Positions 44,638-53,604 of a DNA stretch of 64,000 nucleotides are shown piece by piece; position 1 is the stretch's first letter, and every line of letters starts with the position of its first letter. The translations under genes and the position numbers were made by a program. The notes beneath the pieces are model-generated. The model had not been told where the DNA came from, ran no database searches, and saw only the letters and a list, made by a program, of their open reading frames with translations. The DNA is from Rhodobacteraceae bacterium CCMM004 (GTDB taxonomy: Bacteria; Pseudomonadota; Alphaproteobacteria; Rhodobacterales; Rhodobacteraceae): positions 124,001 to 188,000 of the forward strand of contig RZWH01000006.1 of the NCBI GenBank assembly GCA_004005435.1, given 5' to 3'.

Positions 44638-46544
44638 TCCGCCGCCTCCTCGGCGCCGTCGCCGTCGTCCTCAGTATCCTGCGCCGGGGTCTCGTCGGCG
44701 GGCGCGTCGGCCGCGGCCGTCTCTTCCTCGGGCTCGGGGGGGATCATGGTGAACTCGATCCGCCGGTTCGCCTCGCGCCCCTCCTCGGTGCCGTTGTCGG
44801 CGATCGGGTCGGCCTCGCCATAGCCCTTGGCGATGAGGTTGCCCGTCAGCACCCGCCGCGCCGCCAGAGCGGTCAGCACCGCCTCGGCGCGGGCCTGGCT
44901 CAGCTCCAGGTTCATGCTCTCGCGCCCCTGGCTGTCGGTGTAACCCGCGATCTCCATCCGCACGTCCTCGCAGGTTCGCATCAGTTCGGCGATACGGTCG
45001 AGCGTCTCGCGCGCCTCGGCGTCGATGGTGGCCGCGCCGGGGTCGAAAGTGATCTTCTTGGCCCGGACCGCCTGGTTGATCTGCGCCACACACTCCTCGG
45101 GCGTCGGGAGGCCGAGGAGCGGGTCCAGCGTCTTGTCATAGTTCACCCGGATGTCCATCGACACGGTCTCGTCCAACTGCGGCGACAGGAGGCGCGCGAT
45201 CTCGGACCGCGCCTCGGCATTGCCGCTGGTGCCGGAGATTTCCACCGCCGTCTCGGTCACCGTCACCGCGCCGTTGTGCAGCAGCGACAGGGCGCTCAGC
45301 CCGGCCAGCAGGCGGGGCGACCAGCCGTCGGGCACCGCGTCGTTGACACGGGTGCCGTTCGACACCGTGTCTACGCCGAAGAGCGACTTGGCAAAGGTTT
45401 CGAGCGCGGTATGGGCGCGCGGGTCCGCCACCCGGCCGCGCAACTGCACCTGGCCCTCGGGGCTGCGTGTGGCGACGAACTCGGCCGGGGCCAAGGCGCC
45501 CTCGGCAGCTTCGGGCTTGGGCAGGTTGGCGGTGAGAGAGAACCCCTCGGGCAGCGCCGCCTGGAGCGTCGCCACGGCGGTGTCGAACGCGGTCTCGTCC
45601 GTGCCCTGCACGGCAGTCAGCACCACGTCGGCGTCCGAAAGCGTGATCGAGCCCGCGCCCAGCTCGGCCACCGCCTCGATCCCCGCCGAGGCTGCGGCGG
45701 GCCAGTCCGGCCCCGGCACGCCCAGTCCGATGGTGCAGTCGGCGTCCCGCGGCGCCCCGGCGCCGCTCGCCGAAGCGAGGATCGCCCGCTTGCCCGTCTC
45801 GGTCGCCGCCGAGCAGGCGTCGAACCGCGCCCCGTCCCCGTCGATGACGAACCGCAGGGTAAAGGGCGTGATCACCGGTCGCGGCGCGGCGATGTCCAGA
45901 CCCAACTCCACCCCGTCCGGGGCGGCGCGGGCGAGGCGGGTCTCCCACGCGCGCTTTTCCGCCTCGCTCTCGGCCATGGTCTTGATCGACACACGGTCGG
46001 CGGCGATGGAGATCTTGGACCGCTCCAGGTCGCCCAGTGCCTCCACGGCGAAGGCGAATGCGGCGTCCCAGCCGTCAGGCGGCGGAAACGGCGCCGTCTC
46101 CAACAGGTCCGTGATCGGCGTCTCGAAGGCGACCCGCGCCACGTCCTCCATCAGCGCCTGACGGTCGAGCGACGCCGGGATCAGCCCGATCAACGAGATG
46201 CCGTCGTCTCCGCGCAGCATCTCGATGGCGAACCGGGGGGGCGCCACCGGCTCTTGCTGGGCGACGGCCATGGCGTCGATCACGCGGGCCGGATCGACCC
46301 TCTCGCCCGCCACCGACAGCACGCGGAACCGCGTCGCCTCGTCCGGGGCGGTGCCCTGGAGGTGCACTTGCAGGCCGTCCGCCGTCACGTCGGCCCAAGT
46401 GTGCCCCTCGGCGTCGAGCGCGCCGTCCACGTCCTGGACCGAGCGGCGCTCGATCTCGGTGACGGCGACGCTGGCGGCATAGACCGACGCGCCGGCGGCG
46501 GCCGCGATGCAGATCAGGCTGGGCAAGAGGGCGTTCAGACGCAT
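44634..46544 (-). CDS. large OmpA-family protein with BON-like repeats
   Basis: 636-residue protein. A hydrophobic N-terminal helix (LPSLICIAAAAGASVYAA) acts as anchor or signal. Residues ~35-480 contain several repeats resembling BON or similar alpha-beta modules (VHLQGTAPDEATRFRVL, VQLRGRVADPRAHTAL, VEISGTSGNAEARSEI). The C-terminal OmpA domain has MEIAGYTDSQGRESMNLELS and EANRRIEFTMIP for peptidoglycan binding, followed by an acidic tail (EETAAADAPADETPAQD). It belongs to a family kept in Rhodobacterales; function presumably envelope integrity. Confidence 0.85.
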   Translation of the reverse strand: MRLNALLPSLICIAAAAGASVYAASVAVTEIERRSVQDVDGALDAEGHTWADVTADGLQVHLQGTAPDEATRFRVLSVAGERVDPARVIDAMAVAQQEPVAPPRFAIEMLRGDDGISLIGLIPASLDRQALMEDVARVAFETPITDLLETAPFPPPDGWDAAFAFAVEALGDLERSKISIAADRVSIKTMAESEAEKRAWETRLARAAPDGVELGLDIAAPRPVITPFTLRFVIDGDGARFDACSAATETGKRAILASASGAGAPRDADCTIGLGVPGPDWPAAASAGIEAVAELGAGSITLSDADVVLTAVQGTDETAFDTAVATLQAALPEGFSLTANLPKPEAAEGALAPAEFVATRSPEGQVQLRGRVADPRAHTALETFAKSLFGVDTVSNGTRVNDAVPDGWSPRLLAGLSALSLLHNGAVTVTETAVEISGTSGNAEARSEIARLLSPQLDETVSMDIRVNYDKTLDPLLGLPTPEECVAQINQAVRAKKITFDPGAATIDAEARETLDRIAELMRTCEDVRMEIAGYTDSQGRESMNLELSQARAEAVLTALAARRVLTGNLIAKGYGEADPIADNGTEEGREANRRIEFTMIPPEPEEETAAADAPADETPAQDTEDDGDGAEEAAE

Positions 46545-46613
46545 GGAGGGCTCTCGCGGCTGTGGCTCGGTGAGGGTGTGTAGCGTCGGCCTCGGTCCGG
46601 CGCAATCGCTCCG

Positions 46614-46626
46614 CCCCCCGGGGGGG
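46614..46626. terminator. C6G7 palindromic run below ubiA
   Basis: Six C followed by seven G lie 28 bases below the ubiA stop on the minus strand and within the 109-base gap before the OmpA-family gene. It can form a strong stem but no T-run follows. Its role as terminator is uncertain. Confidence 0.25.
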
Positions 46627-46653
46627 CCGCGCCGGCGAAGGTCCGCACGGCGC

Positions 46654-47631
46654 TCACCCCGCCGCCACGGCCGCCACGGCCGCCGCGGCCAGCAGGGCGG
46701 CGGCGATCAGTCCCGCGTCGCGGTTCGCGCGAAAGAGGCGCAGGCAGTTCTCGGGATCGCCGGTGTCGAGCCGCCCGAGCTGCCACGCCATGTGCCACCC
46801 CATCGCCCACGGTGCCGCCAGGCCCAGCGCCAGCGCCAGGGGATTGCGGCCCGGGATCAGCGCGACCGCCACCGCCGCCGTCATGAAAAGGACGGTCGCC
46901 ACGAGGAATCCGCGCAGCCAGACCCGGCTGCGGGCGCCAAATAGGCGGGCGGTGGACTTGACCCCGATGAGGGCGTCGTCCTCGGTGTCCTGGTGGGCGT
47001 AGATGGTGTCGTAGAACAAGGTCCAGGCGATCCCGGCGGCATAGAGCAGGACGGCGGCGGGTGGCACGGTCCCGGTATGGGCCGCCCAAGCCAGCAGCGC
47101 GCCCCAGTTGAACGCCAGGCCCAAAAACACCTGCGGCCACCAGGTAAAGCGCTTGGCGAAGGGGTAGATGCACACCAGCGCCAGGGACCCGACCCCGAGC
47201 GCGATGGCCATGGGATGGAACGTCACCAGGATGGCGAACGCGATCAGCGCCTGGACCGCCAGCCAGACCAGCGCGCCGCGGACGCCCACCTGTCCCGACG
47301 GGATCGGGCGCGAGCGGGTGCGCGCCACGGCGGCGTCGAAGTCGCGGTCGGTGATATCGTTCCACGTGCACCCCGCGCCGCGCATCAGCCACGCGCCGAT
47401 GCCGCAGCCCACCGCGATCCACGCATCGCCCGGCCCCGCGCGCCCGTCGGCGGCGATGGCCAGCGCCAGGCCCCACCAGCACGGGATCAGCAACAGCCAT
47501 GTGCCGATGGGTCGGTCCGCCCGGCTCAACCGCAGATAGGGGCGGGCGGGCGGCGGCGCCAGCCGGTCGACCCAGTTGCCCTTGACGGCATCGGCGACCT
47601 GCCCTTGTGTCGGGCGCGTGACCTCGGCCAT
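46654..47631 (-). CDS. ubiA: 4-hydroxybenzoate polyprenyltransferase
   Basis: 325-residue membrane prenyltransferase attaching the polyprenyl chain to 4-hydroxybenzoate for ubiquinone. The two Asp-rich motifs are GCTWNDITDRDFDAAVARTR (NDxxDxxxD, near residue 85) and YDTIYAHQDTEDDALIG near 205; about eight helices surround them. MAEVTRPTQGQ at 47631 is the usual start, 12 bases from the divergent rsmE. It works downstream of the polyprenyl synthase at 4.2 kb. Confidence 0.93.
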   Translation of the reverse strand: MAEVTRPTQGQVADAVKGNWVDRLAPPPARPYLRLSRADRPIGTWLLLIPCWWGLALAIAADGRAGPGDAWIAVGCGIGAWLMRGAGCTWNDITDRDFDAAVARTRSRPIPSGQVGVRGALVWLAVQALIAFAILVTFHPMAIALGVGSLALVCIYPFAKRFTWWPQVFLGLAFNWGALLAWAAHTGTVPPAAVLLYAAGIAWTLFYDTIYAHQDTEDDALIGVKSTARLFGARSRVWLRGFLVATVLFMTAAVAVALIPGRNPLALALGLAAPWAMGWHMAWQLGRLDTGDPENCLRLFRANRDAGLIAAALLAAAAVAAVAAG

Positions 47632-47643
47632 CCCGGAACCCCC

Positions 47644-48366
47644 ATGTCCGCCACCATCCGCCTCCATGTAGAGCACGACCTCGCGCCGGGACAAGCCGTG
47701 CCGCTGACGCAGGCGCAGGCGCGCTACCTCTTCGCGGTGATGCGGCTGGGGGTCGGCGACGGGCTGCGCCTGTTCAACTCGCGCGACGGCGAGTTCGCGG
47801 CCGAGGTGGCCGAGGCGGGCAAGCGCGGCGGCGCCCTGGCTGTGGGCGCGTGCACGGCGCCGTTGCGCCGGCCGCCGGATCTGTGGCTGCTGTTCGCGCC
47901 GATCAAGAAGACGCGCACCGACTTCATCGTCGAAAAGGCGGCGGAGCTGGGCGCCGCCCGCATCTGCCCGGTGCAGACCGACCACACCAACGCCGAACGG
48001 ATCCGGCGCGACCGGCTCCAGGCGCACGCGGTGGAGGCGGCCGAGCAATGCGGCGGCACGTTCGTGCCGGAGGTCGCCGATCTGGCGCCGCTCCGCCGGG
48101 TGCTGGACCGCTGGCCGGCCGAGCGCAGGCTCCTGTTCTGCGACGAGACCCGCGCGGGCGCCCATGCGTCCCTCGCCGGGGCGCCGCGAGGACCGTGGGC
48201 GGTGTTGATCGGGCCAGAAGGCGGGTTTTCGGACCGCGAACGCGGCGTGCTCGGGGCGCTGCCCCAGGCGTGGCCGGTGGCGCTCGGCCCCCGGATCCTG
48301 CGCGCCGACACCGCCGCGGTGGCGGCGCTGGCCATGTGGCAGGCGGCGTTGGGGGACTGGGGGTGA
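47644..48366 (+). CDS. rsmE: 16S rRNA (uracil1498-N3)-methyltransferase
   Basis: 240-residue SPOUT-fold methyltransferase. The knot motifs are LIGPEGGFSDRER and LGPRILRADTAAVAAL near the C-terminus; the N-terminal PUA-like part has AQARYLFAVMRLGVGDGLRLF. It methylates U1498 in helix 44. It overlaps the GNAT gene by four bases (GTGA). Confidence 0.93.
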   Translation: MSATIRLHVEHDLAPGQAVPLTQAQARYLFAVMRLGVGDGLRLFNSRDGEFAAEVAEAGKRGGALAVGACTAPLRRPPDLWLLFAPIKKTRTDFIVEKAAELGAARICPVQTDHTNAERIRRDRLQAHAVEAAEQCGGTFVPEVADLAPLRRVLDRWPAERRLLFCDETRAGAHASLAGAPRGPWAVLIGPEGGFSDRERGVLGALPQAWPVALGPRILRADTAAVAALAMWQAALGDWG

Positions 48367-49226
48367 GCGGGGGCTGGAGGCGGCTCCGGGCGGACGATCT
48401 TCCGGGTGTGGAGGCGTTCCTGGCCGAGCACATCCAGTCGTCGATCTTTACCCTTGTGAACCTGCGCGATCATGGGCTCGACGGGACCGACGCCCGCGCA
48501 GTGGCCCTGTGGGGCTGCGACGGCGCCGACGGCCCCGCCGGCGTTTTGGCGGTCACGCGCGAGGGGATGCTCCTGCCCCAGATCCCGGTGCGCAACGCCG
48601 CTCTGGCGCGCGCGCTCGGCGGCGCGCTCGCCGGACGGCCGCTCGTCGGCGCCATCGGAGATGCCGACCAGGTGCGCTGCCTGCTCCTCGCGCTCGGCCT
48701 GGACCGCGCGCCGACCCGCATCGACGCCGACGACCCCGCCTTCCGTCTCGATCTCGACGCGCTCGCCCTGCCGCCTGGGCCGGAGGTCGCGTTGGAGCCC
48801 GCTGGGACCGGGAACAGCGAGGTCCTCGCCCGTTTTCGCAGCGCCTATCACCGGGAGGTTCTGGGGACCCCCGCGGCGGACGCCGATGCGGCGGCCCGCG
48901 CCGATGTCGCCCGATTTCTGACCGGCGATAGCTACCGCCTCCTGCACCGGGGCGGCCGCGCCCTGGGCATGACCGGGATCAATGCGACCTGGGGGGACAC
49001 CGTCCAGGTCGGTGGCGTCTACGTCCGGCCCGAGGAGCGCGGGCGCGGGATCGCCCGCCGGGCGGTGGGTCTGCACCTGGCCGAGGTCCGCGCGGCGGGG
49101 GCGCGGCGGGCAATCCTTTTCGCCTCCGGCGACGCGGCCGCGCGCGCCTATCGGGCGCTGGGTTTCGAACCCGCGGGCACGATCGCGATGGTCCTTTTCG
49201 ACGGCCCGCAGAGGGTGCCGGAGTGA
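48363..49226 (+). CDS. GNAT-family N-acetyltransferase
   Basis: 287-residue protein. The acetyl-CoA binding motif is GGVYVRPEERGRGIARRAVGLH near residue 225, followed by RRAILFASGDAAARAYRALGF. The N-terminal 150 residues may be a second, degenerate GNAT-like lobe (FLAEHIQSSIFTLVNLRDHG). Start codon GTG. It is coupled to rsmE upstream and to the small membrane protein downstream. Confidence 0.82.
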   Translation: MSGGWRRLRADDLPGVEAFLAEHIQSSIFTLVNLRDHGLDGTDARAVALWGCDGADGPAGVLAVTREGMLLPQIPVRNAALARALGGALAGRPLVGAIGDADQVRCLLLALGLDRAPTRIDADDPAFRLDLDALALPPGPEVALEPAGTGNSEVLARFRSAYHREVLGTPAADADAAARADVARFLTGDSYRLLHRGGRALGMTGINATWGDTVQVGGVYVRPEERGRGIARRAVGLHLAEVRAAGARRAILFASGDAAARAYRALGFEPAGTIAMVLFDGPQRVPE

Positions 49227-49726
49227 GCTTTGTCCGGCCCGAGGCGGCGGCCGCGCTCCGCCGTTGGCGCGAGGCGGCGGCGGGCGCGGCCCTGGCGGCG
49301 CTGGGCGTCTGGGGCATGGCGGGGCCCGGAGGTCTGCTCTTTTGGATCGGCGGCGCGGCGGCGCTCGCCGGTCTGGCTCTGGTGGCCGTGGGGGTGCAGA
49401 GGGGCCGGTTCCGCACCGGCGGAGAGGGCCCGGGGGTGGTGCGGGTGGTCGAGGGGCAGTTGGCCTATTTCGGGCCTCTGGGGGGCGGCATCGTCGCCAT
49501 CGCCGACCTGACCCGCGTGGCGGCAGGCGCCGGACTCTGGCACCTGAGCGCCCGGGACGGCACCCGCCTGGGCATTCCGATGGAGGCGGCCGGCGCGGAG
49601 GCTCTGTTCGACGTCTTCGCCCGTCTCCCCGGCCTGGCGCCGCGGGACGTCCTGGAGGCCAAGACGGCGCCGCGGACCGACGGCCTGCGCGTGCTGTGGC
49701 AGGCCGAGGCACCGCGGCTGCATTGA
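49223..49726 (+). CDS. small membrane protein, uncharacterised
   Basis: 167-residue protein with two transmembrane segments (about residues 18-58: AGAALAALGVWGMAGPGGLLF, GAAALAGLALVAVG) and a soluble C-terminal part (VVRVVEGQLAYFGPLGGGIV) that may be a small beta domain. Start is GTG, overlapping the GNAT stop. It lies 61 bases before gshA. I do not recognise the family. Confidence 0.7.
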   Translation: MSFVRPEAAAALRRWREAAAGAALAALGVWGMAGPGGLLFWIGGAAALAGLALVAVGVQRGRFRTGGEGPGVVRVVEGQLAYFGPLGGGIVAIADLTRVAAGAGLWHLSARDGTRLGIPMEAAGAEALFDVFARLPGLAPRDVLEAKTAPRTDGLRVLWQAEAPRLH

Positions 49727-49787
49727 CTTCACCCTCCGAACCTTTCACCAACCGGCGCATCGCGGCGGTCAGAGAGGTGCCCCAGCC

Positions 49788-51158
49788 ATGTCCATCCCCC
49801 AGTCCGGCGGCGGGCCGATCGAGCACGAGGGCCAGCTGGCCGAGTATCTGGCCGACGGCTGCAAGCCGAAGGCCGACTGGCGCATCGGCACCGAGCACGA
49901 GAAGTTCGGTTACTGCAAGGACACGCTGAAACCGCTTCCTTACGCGGGCGAGCGGTCGGTCCACGCGGTGCTGACGGGGCTGCGCGACCGCTTCGGCTGG
50001 TCCCCCGTGACAGAGGGCGAGAACATCATCGGCCTGGAAAAGGACGGCGCCAATATCAGCCTGGAACCGGGCGGGCAGCTGGAACTGTCTGGGGCGCCGC
50101 TGGAGACGATCCACGCCACCTGCGACGAGGTCAACGCGCATCTCCACGAGGTCAAGTCGGTGGCCGACGAGATCGGGGTCGGCTTCATCGGGCTGGGCGC
50201 CGCGCCGCACTGGACCCACGACCAGATGGACATGATGCCCAAGGGCCGCTACCGGCTCATGACCGACTACATGGGGCGGGTCGGCACCCATGGAACGCAG
50301 ATGATGTATCGGACCTGCACCGTGCAGGTGAACCTCGACTTCGCGTCCGAGGCGGACATGGTGCAGAAGCTGCGCGTCGCCTTGGCGCTGCAACCCGTGG
50401 CGACGGCGCTGTTCGCCAACTCGCCGTTCTTCGAGGGCACGCTCAACGGCCACAAATCCTGGCGCAGCCGCGTGTGGCGCGGGCTGGACGACGACCGCAC
50501 CGGGATGCTGCCCTTCGTGTTCGAGGACGGCTTCGGCTTCGAGGCGTGGGTGCAATACGCGCTCGACGTGCCGATGTATTTCGTCTACCGCGACGGCCGT
50601 TATATCGACGCGCTGGGCCAGTCCTTCCGCGACTTCCTGCGCGGCGAACTCCCGGCTTTGCCGGGCGAGAAACCGACGCTCAGCGACTGGGCCGACCACC
50701 TGACCACCCTCTTTCCCGAGGCGCGCATCAAGAAGTTCATCGAGATGCGCGGCGCCGACGGCGGGCCCTGGCGGCGGCTGTGCGCGCTGCCGGCCTTCTG
50801 GGTCGGGCTGATCTACGACCAGGGGGCGCTCGACGCGGCCTGGGACCTCGCCAAGGACTGGGATCACGAGACGCGCCAGGCGCTGCGGGTCGCGGCGTCG
50901 GTGGACGGCCTCCAAGCCGAAGCCGGGGGCGTTCGGATGCATGACCTGGCACGGGAGTGCCTGGCCATCGCCGAGGCGGGACTCAAGGCGCGGGGGCGGC
51001 CGGGCGCGGGGGGGCTGATCCCCGACGAGACGCATTTCCTGAACGCGCTGAAGGAGAGCGTGGAGACCGGCCGCGTGCCGGCCGACGAGTTGATCGCGCA
51101 TTACCACGATGACTGGGACGGCGACGTCACGCGCGTGTTCGGCGCCTACAGCTACTGA
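49788..51158 (+). CDS. gshA: glutamate-cysteine ligase (plant/alphaproteobacterial type)
   Basis: First step of glutathione synthesis. The 456-residue enzyme matches the class seen in plants and alphaproteobacteria: RIGTEHEKFGYC near residue 34, NIIGLEKDGANISLEPGGQLEL near 82, MYRTCTVQVNLDF near 168, and HKSWRSRVWRGLDDDRTG near 222. The start is preceded by GAGAGGTGCCCC. The rsmE-gshA link is common in Rhodobacterales; here two small genes lie between them. Confidence 0.95.
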   Translation: MSIPQSGGGPIEHEGQLAEYLADGCKPKADWRIGTEHEKFGYCKDTLKPLPYAGERSVHAVLTGLRDRFGWSPVTEGENIIGLEKDGANISLEPGGQLELSGAPLETIHATCDEVNAHLHEVKSVADEIGVGFIGLGAAPHWTHDQMDMMPKGRYRLMTDYMGRVGTHGTQMMYRTCTVQVNLDFASEADMVQKLRVALALQPVATALFANSPFFEGTLNGHKSWRSRVWRGLDDDRTGMLPFVFEDGFGFEAWVQYALDVPMYFVYRDGRYIDALGQSFRDFLRGELPALPGEKPTLSDWADHLTTLFPEARIKKFIEMRGADGGPWRRLCALPAFWVGLIYDQGALDAAWDLAKDWDHETRQALRVAASVDGLQAEAGGVRMHDLARECLAIAEAGLKARGRPGAGGLIPDETHFLNALKESVETGRVPADELIAHYHDDWDGDVTRVFGAYSY

Positions 51159-51254
51159 ACGCCGTCAGGCGAGCGCGAGAAAGAGCACCGCGGCGGGCAT
51201 GGACGTTCTGCATACGTTCCGCCCGCGCTCTGCCCCCTACGGGTAAACGCGCGG

Positions 51255-51755
51255 TTAACGCGGGTCGTCTTCGGCGGGGCGGATGGTGGAGAACCCGTCC
51301 TCGAACACGCTGACCGCCTCGACGCAGGGCTGGGCGCCGTAGCCGTCGCAGCGGCCGCCGTGGCGGCCGATCAGCACCAGGGGCCGCCCGCCGAAAGAAT
51401 CCATGCGCCACAGCCCACCGGTCCAGGTGCCGACCCGCCCGTCGCTGGTGATCAGATGGATGAGGCTGCCTCCGGTGCCGTGCCACAGGCTGAAGTTCAG
51501 CGAACAGAGCACGTGGTTGAAGTCGAGGACGACGTCGTTGCGATAGTCCTCGCCGTCGAGATCCACCCAGGTCACCGCCGGGGGCTCGACCACCAGTTCC
51601 GGCTCTGGCGCCTGCGGATCCCCCACCACCGCGGCGCGGCATTCGTCCATCGCCGCCGCGAGGATCACGTCGACCGACGCCTGTGCCGCGGCGAAGTCGT
51701 CTTGGGCAGCGGCGGATCCGGCGGTGAGGGCGAGGGCGAAGAGGGCGTGTCTCAT
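51255..51755 (-). CDS. uncharacterised secreted protein
   Basis: 166-residue protein with a signal peptide (MRHALFALALTAGSAAAQ). The mature part contains four cysteines (MDECRAA, HVLCSLNF, GRCDGYGAQPCVEA), probably disulfide-bonded, and a central WHGTGGSLIHLITSDGRVGTW stretch. No known domain is evident. It overlaps the end of plsY by four bases and is thus the last gene of the pyrB-plsY operon. Confidence 0.75.
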   Translation of the reverse strand: MRHALFALALTAGSAAAQDDFAAAQASVDVILAAAMDECRAAVVGDPQAPEPELVVEPPAVTWVDLDGEDYRNDVVLDFNHVLCSLNFSLWHGTGGSLIHLITSDGRVGTWTGGLWRMDSFGGRPLVLIGRHGGRCDGYGAQPCVEAVSVFEDGFSTIRPAEDDPR

Positions 51756-52336
51756 GGCGTCTTTCCGATGCGGGGTTCGGTGCCCGCGCGGATGCGGGCG
51801 ATGTTGGCACGGTGGCGGACGAAGATCAGTACAGTCATCACCGCCGCTGCCAGCGCCGGCGCCCAGCCGCCCCACCAGAGCGCGACCAGCGGCGCGGCGG
51901 CGGCGGCCACCAGGGCCGACAGCGACGAGATGCGGGTGACGAGCGCTGTGGCGAGCCAGGCGGCGCAGGCGGCCAGGCCCACGGGCCAGGCCAGCGCCAG
52001 CAGCGTGCCGAGGAACGTCGCCACCCCCTTGCCGCCCTTGAAGCCCAGGTAGACCGGATAGCAGTGGCCGAGGAACGCGGCGGTTCCCGCGGCCAGCGCC
52101 GCCTCCTCGCCCACCAGCAAGCGCGCGGCAAAGACGGCGATGGCGCCCTTGCCCGCGTCCAGCACCAGCGTCAGGAACGCCGCCAGCTTGTTGCCGGTCC
52201 TCAGCACGTTGGTCGCGCCGATATTGCCCGAGCCGATCTTGCGCAGATCGCCCAGGCCGAAGGCGCGGGCGACGACGATGCCGAAGGGCACAGAGCCCAG
52301 GAGGTAGCCGAGCACGGCGGCGAGGGCGATCGTCAT
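51752..52336 (-). CDS. plsY: glycerol-3-phosphate acyltransferase
   Basis: 194-residue five-helix membrane enzyme that acylates glycerol-3-phosphate from acyl-phosphate. Family motifs: GYLLGSVPFGIVVARAFGLGD, KIGSGNIGATNVLRTG, CYPVYLGFKGGKGVATFLG, and FVRHRANIARIRAGTEPRIG at the C-terminus. It overlaps the pyrC homologue by four bases. Confidence 0.95.
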   Translation of the reverse strand: MTIALAAVLGYLLGSVPFGIVVARAFGLGDLRKIGSGNIGATNVLRTGNKLAAFLTLVLDAGKGAIAVFAARLLVGEEAALAAGTAAFLGHCYPVYLGFKGGKGVATFLGTLLALAWPVGLAACAAWLATALVTRISSLSALVAAAAAPLVALWWGGWAPALAAAVMTVLIFVRHRANIARIRAGTEPRIGKTP

Positions 52337-53598
52337 GTGTCGTCTCCGAAGACGCGGCGCCCGGCGACCCAGGTGCCCAGAACGCGCCCCTCCATCCGCT
52401 GGCCGTCGAAGGGGGTGTTCTTGGACTTGGAGCGCAGCGCGAAGCGGTCGAGCACGAAGGGCGCGTCGGGGTCGAACAGCACCAGGTCCGCGGGCGCTCC
52501 GGGGCTCAGGCGGCCTTGCGGCAGGCCGAGGCGGCGGGCGGGGTTGAGCGACAGCGCGCGCCAGAGCTGCGGCAGGGTCAGCGCGCCGGCGTGGTAGAGG
52601 CGCATGGCGGCCGGCAGCAGCGTCTCCAGCGCGACGGCGCCCGACGCCGCCTCCTCGAACGGCAGGCGCTTGGACTCTTCGTCTTGCGGCGTGTGCATGG
52701 ACGAGATGACGTCGATCAGGCCCGACGCCACGGCCTCGACCGCCGCGACGCGGTCCTCCTCGGACCTGAGCGGCGGCTTGACCTTAAAGAAGGTGCGGTA
52801 GTCGCCGACGTCGAGCGCGTTCAGCGTCAGGTGGTGGATCGAGACCCCGGCGCTGACGTCGAGGCCGTTGCGCTTGGCCCGCTCCAGCGCGGGCAGGGCG
52901 CGGGCGCAGGTGATCTGGTCGGCATGGTAGCGGGCGCCGGTCATCTCGACCAGCGCCAGGTCGCGGTCGAGGCCCATGCGCTCGGCCATGGGCGAGACGG
53001 CGGGCAGGCCGCGCAGGGCGGCAAACTTGCCCGAGGTGGCGCAGGCGCCGTCGCTGAGCCCCGGATCCTGGGGGTGGCCGATGACCAGGGCGCCGACCCC
53101 GGCCGCGTAGGTCAGGCAGCGCGAGAACACCTTGGTCGAGGTCACCACCCGGTCGCAGTCGGTGAAGGCGGCGGCGCCCGCGTCGTGCAGAAACCCGATC
53201 TCGACCATCTCGCGCCCCTCGCGGCCGCGGGTCAGCGCGGCCATGGGCAGGACGCGGACCGGGCTGGCATCGGCGGCGCGGCGGGCCACGAACTCCAGCA
53301 CCTCGGGCGTGTCGATGGCGGGCAGGGTGTCGGGGCGCGTCACCATCGTCGTCACCCCGCCCGCGGCCGCCGCCGCCCCGGCCGAGCGATAGCTTTCCTT
53401 GTGCCGCTCGCCCGGCTCGCTGACCTTGACGCCGATATCGACGATGCCGGGAGCGAGGCAGCGGCCCCCGCAGTCGATCTTGCGCGCGGCGGGCGGGGCG
53501 GCGTCCACGATCTGACCGGCGGCGACATGCAGGGTGCCGGGGGCGTCGGTCCCCGCCTCGGGGTCGATCAGGCGCGCGTTGACGAAGCTCAGGTGCAT
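52333..53598 (-). CDS. dihydroorotase homologue lacking key metal/catalytic residues
   Basis: 421-residue amidohydrolase-fold protein closest to class I dihydroorotase (PyrC). The HxH metal motif after beta-1 is replaced: PGIVDIGVKVSEPGERHKES has Gly56 and Lys58 where the two His belong. The catalytic Asp of the TDHAP box is Met301 in IDVISSMHTPQDEESK. Other ligand positions look preserved (FTDCD near 147, IGHPQD near 175, IHHLTLN near 255). Such proteins are known in pseudomonads as inactive partners of aspartate carbamoyltransferase, and here it lies in the pyrB operon. Routinely annotated as pyrC; activity is doubtful. Confidence 0.85.
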   Translation of the reverse strand: MHLSFVNARLIDPEAGTDAPGTLHVAAGQIVDAAPPAARKIDCGGRCLAPGIVDIGVKVSEPGERHKESYRSAGAAAAAGGVTTMVTRPDTLPAIDTPEVLEFVARRAADASPVRVLPMAALTRGREGREMVEIGFLHDAGAAAFTDCDRVVTSTKVFSRCLTYAAGVGALVIGHPQDPGLSDGACATSGKFAALRGLPAVSPMAERMGLDRDLALVEMTGARYHADQITCARALPALERAKRNGLDVSAGVSIHHLTLNALDVGDYRTFFKVKPPLRSEEDRVAAVEAVASGLIDVISSMHTPQDEESKRLPFEEAASGAVALETLLPAAMRLYHAGALTLPQLWRALSLNPARRLGLPQGRLSPGAPADLVLFDPDAPFVLDRFALRSKSKNTPFDGQRMEGRVLGTWVAGRRVFGDDT

Positions 53599-53604
53599 CG
53601 CGCC

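Noticed and set aside
47724-51107. 1127-codon minus-strand open frame
   Set aside because: Antisense to rsmE, GNAT and gshA, all of which are recognised genes; the translation is low-complexity and matches nothing.
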